Source of the DNA: Alistipes senegalensis JC50
GTDB lineage: Bacteria > Bacteroidota > Bacteroidia > Bacteroidales > Rikenellaceae
Length of the DNA stretch: 64,000 bases
Direction: 5' to 3'
NCBI RefSeq assembly: GCF_025145645.1
Contig: NZ_CP102252.1
Location: 2,046,001 to 2,110,000 of the forward strand
In this document: one piece after another, positions 59,310-64,000 of the stretch
How positions within the stretch are numbered: position 1 is the stretch's first letter
How the letters are laid out: each line of letters starts with the position of its first letter
Made by a program: the position numbers and the translations under genes
Notes under the pieces: generated by a model
Told to the model about the DNA's origin: nothing
Database searches by the model: none
The model's input: the letters and a program-made list of their open reading frames with translations, nothing else

Positions 59310-60509
59310 ATGAAAATCATTCGAGATAGATATTATAAACATTTGAAGTTTATTGTGTTTATCTATATTTTGGCTTCTATTGTCAGCTATGGGTATACGA
59401 TTGCAACGGGAACATACAATGGCGATTTTTCAGGATATGTTGTTTCGCTGAGTCCTATTGTTCTTGGTGGTATGTTGCTTTTTTCGTTATCTCCATTTAT
59501 TTATTTATGGTCGCGGTATAGCTATTATAAGAAAAAGAAATCGAAATACTCTGTCCCGGTTCATATTCCTTTTGTAGAAGGAGTTGCAATATTTTTGATC
59601 ATTATTCGATTGTTTTTATTCGGTATATGTATACAAAGGGGTGGTAAAGTATCTGATTTGGGTTGGTTATTAACAGTGCTGGAAAGTATTAGTCCTGTAA
59701 TTTATATTTATATCTATTTTATTAGTTCGCGAAGAAAATATAAAATTATTGTTATTTTATTGTTTTTGGGAGAGGCGTTTTTTAAACGTTCGTTAAATAT
59801 TGTATTTTCGGTTGGATGTCTTGTGTTATTTTGTTACTATGATCAAATTAAAAGTTTAATAAAGCGACATGTCGTTATTTGTTTTTTTTTGATTCTGAGT
59901 TTTCCAACGATTGTTGCTCAACTTTATATCTTACGAGGGGAGTTGAGAGGCAATAACTCAGTAGATTTTACAGAGAAATCTGGGAGTGAAGTTTTGTGCG
60001 ATGTACTGGCAGGTCGTCTTTCGTCTTATGCTAATGCTTGTTTTATTATTGAAGACGCAGTTGGTTCGTATGTATATGCTCAAAGTCTTCCTGCTACTTT
60101 TTTTCAGTCTCGGATTTGTGAAATTTATGGAATCCATCTCGTTTCGTGGCCTGATTTTAAGCCTGAAAAATATTTGCATGTCCGTTATCAAAATGGAAAT
60201 TATGAAGCCCAGGACTCTTCGACGTCCTTAATGCTTGGAATCCCGGGAATTCTTATCATGTCTTTTTTGAAGTCTCCTTGGGTTTTTCTACTGAATATTG
60301 GTACAATATTATTAATTATTGAGGTTTGTTTCCAATTGATTTCTCCTTTAAACGTTCCGTTTGCGAATGAAATACCAGTTTTGTTGTTGCTATATCCGGT
60401 ATTATCAGGGGTAAGTATAGAATTATTTTTTGTTGTCATGCAATTGATCGGATTGCGTATTCTCCTTTATTTTAATAATAAATTTACTCAAAATACTATC
60501 CCTATTTAG
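59310..60509 (+). CDS. Wzy-like O-antigen/capsule polymerase
   Basis: 399 residues, about ten hydrophobic segments, no similarity to enzymes recognisable by motif. The layout (many membrane helices with one large loop carrying YILRGELRG and a later periplasmic-type loop, SRICEIYGIHLVSW) and place next to wzx and glycosyltransferases are those of Wzy polymerases, which are poorly conserved. Very AT-rich. ATG 59310 is chosen; an upstream ATG at 59238 overlaps the preceding gene. Confidence 0.75.
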   Translation: MKIIRDRYYKHLKFIVFIYILASIVSYGYTIATGTYNGDFSGYVVSLSPIVLGGMLLFSLSPFIYLWSRYSYYKKKKSKYSVPVHIPFVEGVAIFLIIIRLFLFGICIQRGGKVSDLGWLLTVLESISPVIYIYIYFISSRRKYKIIVILLFLGEAFFKRSLNIVFSVGCLVLFCYYDQIKSLIKRHVVICFFLILSFPTIVAQLYILRGELRGNNSVDFTEKSGSEVLCDVLAGRLSSYANACFIIEDAVGSYVYAQSLPATFFQSRICEIYGIHLVSWPDFKPEKYLHVRYQNGNYEAQDSSTSLMLGIPGILIMSFLKSPWVFLLNIGTILLIIEVCFQLISPLNVPFANEIPVLLLLYPVLSGVSIELFFVVMQLIGLRILLYFNNKFTQNTIPI

Positions 60510-60526
60510 GTTAGAATAGCGTTTTC

Positions 60527-61393
60527 ATGGATGTATCTGTAATTATTGTTACATATAACACTTTGGCCTTGACCAGGGATTGTATTGATAGTATATTCCG
60601 GCATACGGCGAATATCCAGTTTGAAGTAATTATTGTCGATAACGCTTCCGAGGATGGCAGCTATGATTATTTTTCCAAAGACCGGAGAATTATCTATGTG
60701 CACAGTCGGGAGAACATGGGATTTGGACGAGCCAATAATTTAGGCTTGGAATATGCATCCGGGAAATATATTTTTCTATTGAATTCGGATACTTATCTGA
60801 AAAACAATGCTATAAAAATTTTTAAGGATGCAATGGACGTAGAACCTGAATCTGTTGTGTGTTTGGGGGCGATTTTGGAAGACTCTTCCGGAATGCCCGT
60901 TCGTTCGTATGGTCCGTTTTTATCGTTCGGTCAATTTTTTGTTCGGTCTTTGAGAAGTACGCCTCCTCGATCGGTTCCGGTCGATGGGTTTATAGTCCCG
61001 GTCGTCATTGGCGCTGATTTGTTTATTCGTAGGGACATTATCGAAAAAGAGGGCTTTTTTGATCCGGTTTTTTTCATGTATCATGAAGAAAACGATTTGC
61101 AGAGAAGGTATGCAGCTGCTGGTTGCTTCAGTAAGATCATAGCGGGGCCGCAGATTGTTCATTTGGAAGGCAAAAGCAGCAAATCCCGAATCAATATGCT
61201 GGCAATAGAGGGAGGCTTTATCTATATGAAAAAATGGACGGCTTATGGCGTGTATCTTTTGTATCGGATTTTGTATGCCATAACGCGATTTCCTAAAGTG
61301 TTTTTTGTCGAAGCTCCGTTTCGCCAGAAGATAAAATTTCTGTCCGTATTATTTTTCTATAAAGCTCCTGCAACACATTTGCGTCGTTTATGA
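60527..61393 (+). CDS. GT2-family glycosyltransferase (rhamnosyltransferase-like)
   Basis: 288 residues. GT-A fold: VSVIIVTYNTLALTRDCIDS, FEVIIVDNASEDGSYDYF, ENMGFGRANNLGLEYASGKY and LLNSDTYL (DxD-like). FFMYHEENDLQRRYAAAG is typical of WbbL-type rhamnosyltransferases, fitting the dTDP-rhamnose genes upstream. Composition is intermediate between the AT-rich wzy and the GC-rich host. Overlaps the next gene by 4 bases. Confidence 0.87.
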   Translation: MDVSVIIVTYNTLALTRDCIDSIFRHTANIQFEVIIVDNASEDGSYDYFSKDRRIIYVHSRENMGFGRANNLGLEYASGKYIFLLNSDTYLKNNAIKIFKDAMDVEPESVVCLGAILEDSSGMPVRSYGPFLSFGQFFVRSLRSTPPRSVPVDGFIVPVVIGADLFIRRDIIEKEGFFDPVFFMYHEENDLQRRYAAAGCFSKIIAGPQIVHLEGKSSKSRINMLAIEGGFIYMKKWTAYGVYLLYRILYAITRFPKVFFVEAPFRQKIKFLSVLFFYKAPATHLRRL

Positions 61394-62136
61394 TTCCGAA
61401 AATCATTCATTTTTGTTGGTTAAGCGGAGAGCCGTATCCTCCGCTGATTGAACACTGTATCAATTCATGGCGAGAAAAACTGCCTGGATACCAGTTCGTA
61501 TTGTGGGATAAAGCAAAGGCGGATGGTATAGCGTCGGAATGGGTGCAGGAGGCATATCGAAATCGGAAATATGCGTTTGCTGCGGATTATATCCGGTGTT
61601 ATGCGCTGTATCATTTCGGAGGAATATACCTTGATGCCGATGTGGAGGTTCTCAAAAATATGGATGAACTGCTGGTTTGCAAATCGTTTCTCGGATACGA
61701 TTCTACGGGTGCTTTAGAAGCTGCTATTATCGGTGCGGAACCTCGCTGCCCGTGGATCGGATGTGCGTTGGAATATTACGAAGGCAGACATTTCGTTCGG
61801 CCTGACGGAAAATTCGATGTTCGCCCTATTCCGGGAATGATTTACGAGAAGCTTCATCAGTTGTTTGATTTTAAGGACAGACCCGATCGGGTTCAGGAAT
61901 TGCCGGAGATTACGTTGTTTCCGTCGGTTTATTTCTCTCCGAAAAATTATCAGACATTGAAAATCAAAATTTCTTCTGAGACGTATACGGTCCATCATTT
62001 CGATGGAAAATGGATTGATGCGACGTTGAAACACCGAATTAAAAAAGCCTTTCATAAAATATTGAGTTGCGGATTGGGAGAATCGGGACATAATAAAATG
62101 GTTTCTTTGATACGGGCCATAAAAAGGATGAGGTAA
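61390..62136 (+). CDS. GT32-like capsular polysaccharide glycosyltransferase
   Basis: 248 residues. MIPKIIHFCWLSGEPYPPLI, FAADYIRCYALYHFGGIYLD and DADVEVLKNMDELL show the Gly_transf_sug (GT32) domain with its DxD metal site. C-terminal SPKNYQTLKIKIS and HHFDGKWID are usual. Transfers a sugar to the lipid-linked repeat unit; donor unknown. Coupled to the upstream GT2 by an ATGA overlap. Confidence 0.88.
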   Translation: MIPKIIHFCWLSGEPYPPLIEHCINSWREKLPGYQFVLWDKAKADGIASEWVQEAYRNRKYAFAADYIRCYALYHFGGIYLDADVEVLKNMDELLVCKSFLGYDSTGALEAAIIGAEPRCPWIGCALEYYEGRHFVRPDGKFDVRPIPGMIYEKLHQLFDFKDRPDRVQELPEITLFPSVYFSPKNYQTLKIKISSETYTVHHFDGKWIDATLKHRIKKAFHKILSCGLGESGHNKMVSLIRAIKRMR

Positions 62137-62137
62137 T

Positions 62138-62947
62138 ATGAATGAGTTTTCTGTTCTGATTTCGATCTACTGCAAGGAATCTCCGCTTTATTTCCGGGAA
62201 GCTTTGAACAGTGTGTTCGCACAAACGTTGCAGCCTGCGGAAATCGTTTTGGTGAAGGACGGGCCTCTGACCCCGGAATTGGATGCCGTTATCGAGGAGT
62301 ATTCGACCCGTTATCCGATTTTCAAGATCGTGACGAATGAAACGAATCTCGGTCTCGGCCTGGCCTTGGCCAAGGGACTGTCGGCTTGTTCGTACGAGTA
62401 TGTGGCGCGTATGGATACGGATGATTTGATCGCGCCGACCCGCTTCGAAAAGGAGATCCGGAAATTGGATGAAGGGTATGATGTCGTAAGCTGTTGGACA
62501 GGAATGTTTGAACTTGATAAGAATCAATTGCTTTGTATAAAACATCGGCCGGAGAAGCATGATGATATTATAAATTTAGCACATAGCAGATCTCCAATGT
62601 CGCATCCTGGTTGTGTATTTCGGAGGCAAGCGGTAATTGATGCCGGAAATTACCAAATTTGTTACCTTTATGAAGATTATCATTTGTGGGTTAGAATGAT
62701 AATGAATGGAGCTCGGTTTTATAATATTCAAGAGGTTCTTTATTATGTTCGGACCTCACCTGCTTTGATTGCCCGACGGGGTGGTTGGAGGTATATGTGC
62801 AATGAGATCAAGACTTTTCGATTCTTTTATAATATTGGATTCTATTCTCGAAAAGATTTATTACGTAATATTATAACGCATTCTCCCGTGCGTATTTTGC
62901 CGGTGTGGATAAGACGGTCTATTCTTTTGTGGCTTTGGCGGCGTTAA
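62138..62947 (+). CDS. GT2-family glycosyltransferase with internal composition break
   Basis: 269 residues. N-terminal GT2 domain: FSVLISIYCKESPLYFREAL, AEIVLVKDGPLTPELDAVI, FKIVTNETNLGLGLALAKG and YVARMDTDDLIAPTRFEKEI with the DxD motif. C-terminal SPMSHPGCVFRRQAVIDAG and YEDYHLWVRMIMNGARF are typical of amylovoran/WcaA-type enzymes. The first ~118 codons are GC-rich, the rest up to about 62880 AT-rich, suggesting a chimeric gene. One base after the GT32 gene. Confidence 0.88.
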   Translation: MNEFSVLISIYCKESPLYFREALNSVFAQTLQPAEIVLVKDGPLTPELDAVIEEYSTRYPIFKIVTNETNLGLGLALAKGLSACSYEYVARMDTDDLIAPTRFEKEIRKLDEGYDVVSCWTGMFELDKNQLLCIKHRPEKHDDIINLAHSRSPMSHPGCVFRRQAVIDAGNYQICYLYEDYHLWVRMIMNGARFYNIQEVLYYVRTSPALIARRGGWRYMCNEIKTFRFFYNIGFYSRKDLLRNIITHSPVRILPVWIRRSILLWLWRR

Positions 62948-62960
62948 TTAAGATTCAATC

Positions 62961-64000
62961 ATGAAGATTTTATTGTTGGATGGTCATACCATTCAGGCGT
63001 TGCCGATGATGAAGGCCTTGACCCGTTTGAATGCGGAGGTTACGATTTTTTGCGAAGACCGGATTTCTTACGGATATTTTTCCCGATATGCACGCCATCG
63101 CGTATTGTGCCCTGCTCCCAAGACGGACGAAACAGCCTATCTTGATTTTCTGCTTGAATACATCCGGATGAATCCTCAGGATCTGGTGATTCCGCTGTTC
63201 AATGATACGGCCGAATTCGCAAGTCGTCATAAGATGGAGATCGAAGCTTCGGGTTCCAAAGTAGATATTCCTGCGTGGGAGGTATTCATTCGGGGACACG
63301 ATAAAGAGCTTTTGATGGAGACTTGCAAAACATTGGGGATTCCCCATCCCCGAACTGCGAATCCGGAAAAGATCGGATACGAAAAGGCGATCGGTTATGT
63401 CGGATATCCGTGCCTGATAAAACCCAATCTGGGCGCCGGAGCCAAAGGAATCAAAATAATTCATAGCCGGGAGAATTTCGAGCGGTATTACCAGACTACG
63501 GTGCAAAAATTCGGAGCAAGCTGCATCCAGGAATTCATTCCGCAGACTGGAACCCAATACAAAGTACAACTGTATCGCAGTGAGTCCGGGGCGATCGTGG
63601 CTTCGAGCGTTTACGAAAAGAGCCGTTATTATCCGCTGGACGGAGGAACGAGTACCTGTAATCTGACCATTGAACGTCCGGATTTGGTCGGATTGTATGC
63701 TCGGATTCTGGATTATCTGGATTGGGTGGGGATGGCTGATTTCGATTGTATCGAGGACCCTCGCGACGGCATTGTCAAATTGATGGAGATCAATCCGAGA
63801 GTTCCGGGAACGATTAAAGCGTCGTTTGTATCTGGGGTGAACTTTGCCGAGGTGATGGTGGACCGGGCGCTCGGGCGCGGCTATAAGTCGTATCGGTATA
63901 TGCCGGGTAAGATATTGCGGAATTTTGCAACCGAATTACTGTGGTTTTATAAAAGCGGGGACCGTTTCCATACCCGGCCGAATTGGTTCCGGTTTTTCGG
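62961..64000 (+). CDS. ATP-grasp family protein, truncated by window edge
   Basis: 346 complete codons visible. N-terminal Rossmann-like part (MKILLLDGHTIQALPMMKAL), then an ATP-grasp domain: GYVGYPCLIKPNLGAGAKGI (ATP-binding loop), CIQEFIPQTGTQYKVQLY, and MADFDCIEDPRDGIVKLME with INPRVPGTI (metal-binding Glu and Asn). Relatives ligate a carboxylate to an amine or thiol; in polysaccharide loci they may attach amino acid or similar decorations to sugars. Substrate unknown. Confidence 0.8.
   Translation, partial: MKILLLDGHTIQALPMMKALTRLNAEVTIFCEDRISYGYFSRYARHRVLCPAPKTDETAYLDFLLEYIRMNPQDLVIPLFNDTAEFASRHKMEIEASGSKVDIPAWEVFIRGHDKELLMETCKTLGIPHPRTANPEKIGYEKAIGYVGYPCLIKPNLGAGAKGIKIIHSRENFERYYQTTVQKFGASCIQEFIPQTGTQYKVQLYRSESGAIVASSVYEKSRYYPLDGGTSTCNLTIERPDLVGLYARILDYLDWVGMADFDCIEDPRDGIVKLMEINPRVPGTIKASFVSGVNFAEVMVDRALGRGYKSYRYMPGKILRNFATELLWFYKSGDRFHTRPNWFRFF

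Noticed and set aside
1..64000. CRISPR arrays, insertion sequences, prophage or rRNA genes
   Set aside because: No regularly spaced repeats, transposase or phage protein motifs, or rRNA-like sequence were recognised anywhere in the window.

Overview
The window reads as chromosomal DNA from a GC-rich member of the Bacteroidales, most likely an Alistipes-type organism. Three things support this. Promoters repeatedly show the Bacteroidetes -33/-7 pattern (TTTG or TTG, 20 bases, then TAnnTTTG). There is a SusC/SusD polysaccharide utilisation locus with many lipoproteins. A capsule operon starts with an UpxY-type NusG paralogue. The genus is an inference; no rRNA is present.

Bases 1-20 kb are mostly housekeeping and storage metabolism. 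On the minus strand, rpsO is followed by pnp, which runs off the left edge. Then come an ApbE lipoprotein and a lipid kinase, an AraC regulator followed closely by a class A beta-lactamase of the CfxA/CepA type, and a divergent DJ-1/PfpI and HxlR pair around a clear operator palindrome. A four-gene minus-strand glycogen operon follows: a giant glycogen synthase-phosphorylase fusion, a debranching enzyme with a lysine/alanine tail, a GT4 synthase and a GH57 enzyme. After it lie hemW and pckA.

Bases 20-39 kb are carbohydrate scavenging. An isolated SusE/SusF-like lipoprotein gene lies on the minus strand. On the plus strand a tightly packed run of eleven genes looks like a galactomannan/beta-mannan locus: GH97 (retaining, alpha-galactosidase type), GH130 mannosylglucose phosphorylase, a sugar-cation symporter, mannobiose 2-epimerase, an AraC regulator, two GH26 mannanase lipoproteins, a GH37-like lipoprotein, SusC, SusD and a surface glycan-binding lipoprotein. 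The expected flow is mannan binding and cutting outside, import by SusCD, trimming in the periplasm, symport of mannobiose, epimerisation to mannosylglucose and phosphorolysis by GH130.

Bases 39-47 kb return to core genes: frr, a TlpA-like thioredoxin and pyrH on the minus strand; dxs; yaaA and a radical SAM gene; a PLP-dependent acyl-CoA/ACP transferase of the serine palmitoyltransferase family (possibly sphingolipid or sulfonolipid synthesis); and tRNA-Gly.

From 47.2 kb to the right edge is a surface polysaccharide (capsule/O-antigen) operon: promoter, upxY, a WecA-like initiating transferase, an SLBB export protein, a Wzz-like chain length protein, rfbACDB for dTDP-L-rhamnose, Wzx, glycosyltransferases, a Wzy-like polymerase and a truncated ATP-grasp gene. 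The start is GC-rich like the host. Composition drops abruptly inside wzx and again inside a later GT2 gene, which suggests cassette exchange. The most interesting signals are long G/C homopolymers just before the capsule promoter and inside upxY, plus two mutually exclusive hairpins downstream of upxY. Together they suggest a slippage- and attenuation-controlled capsule switch.
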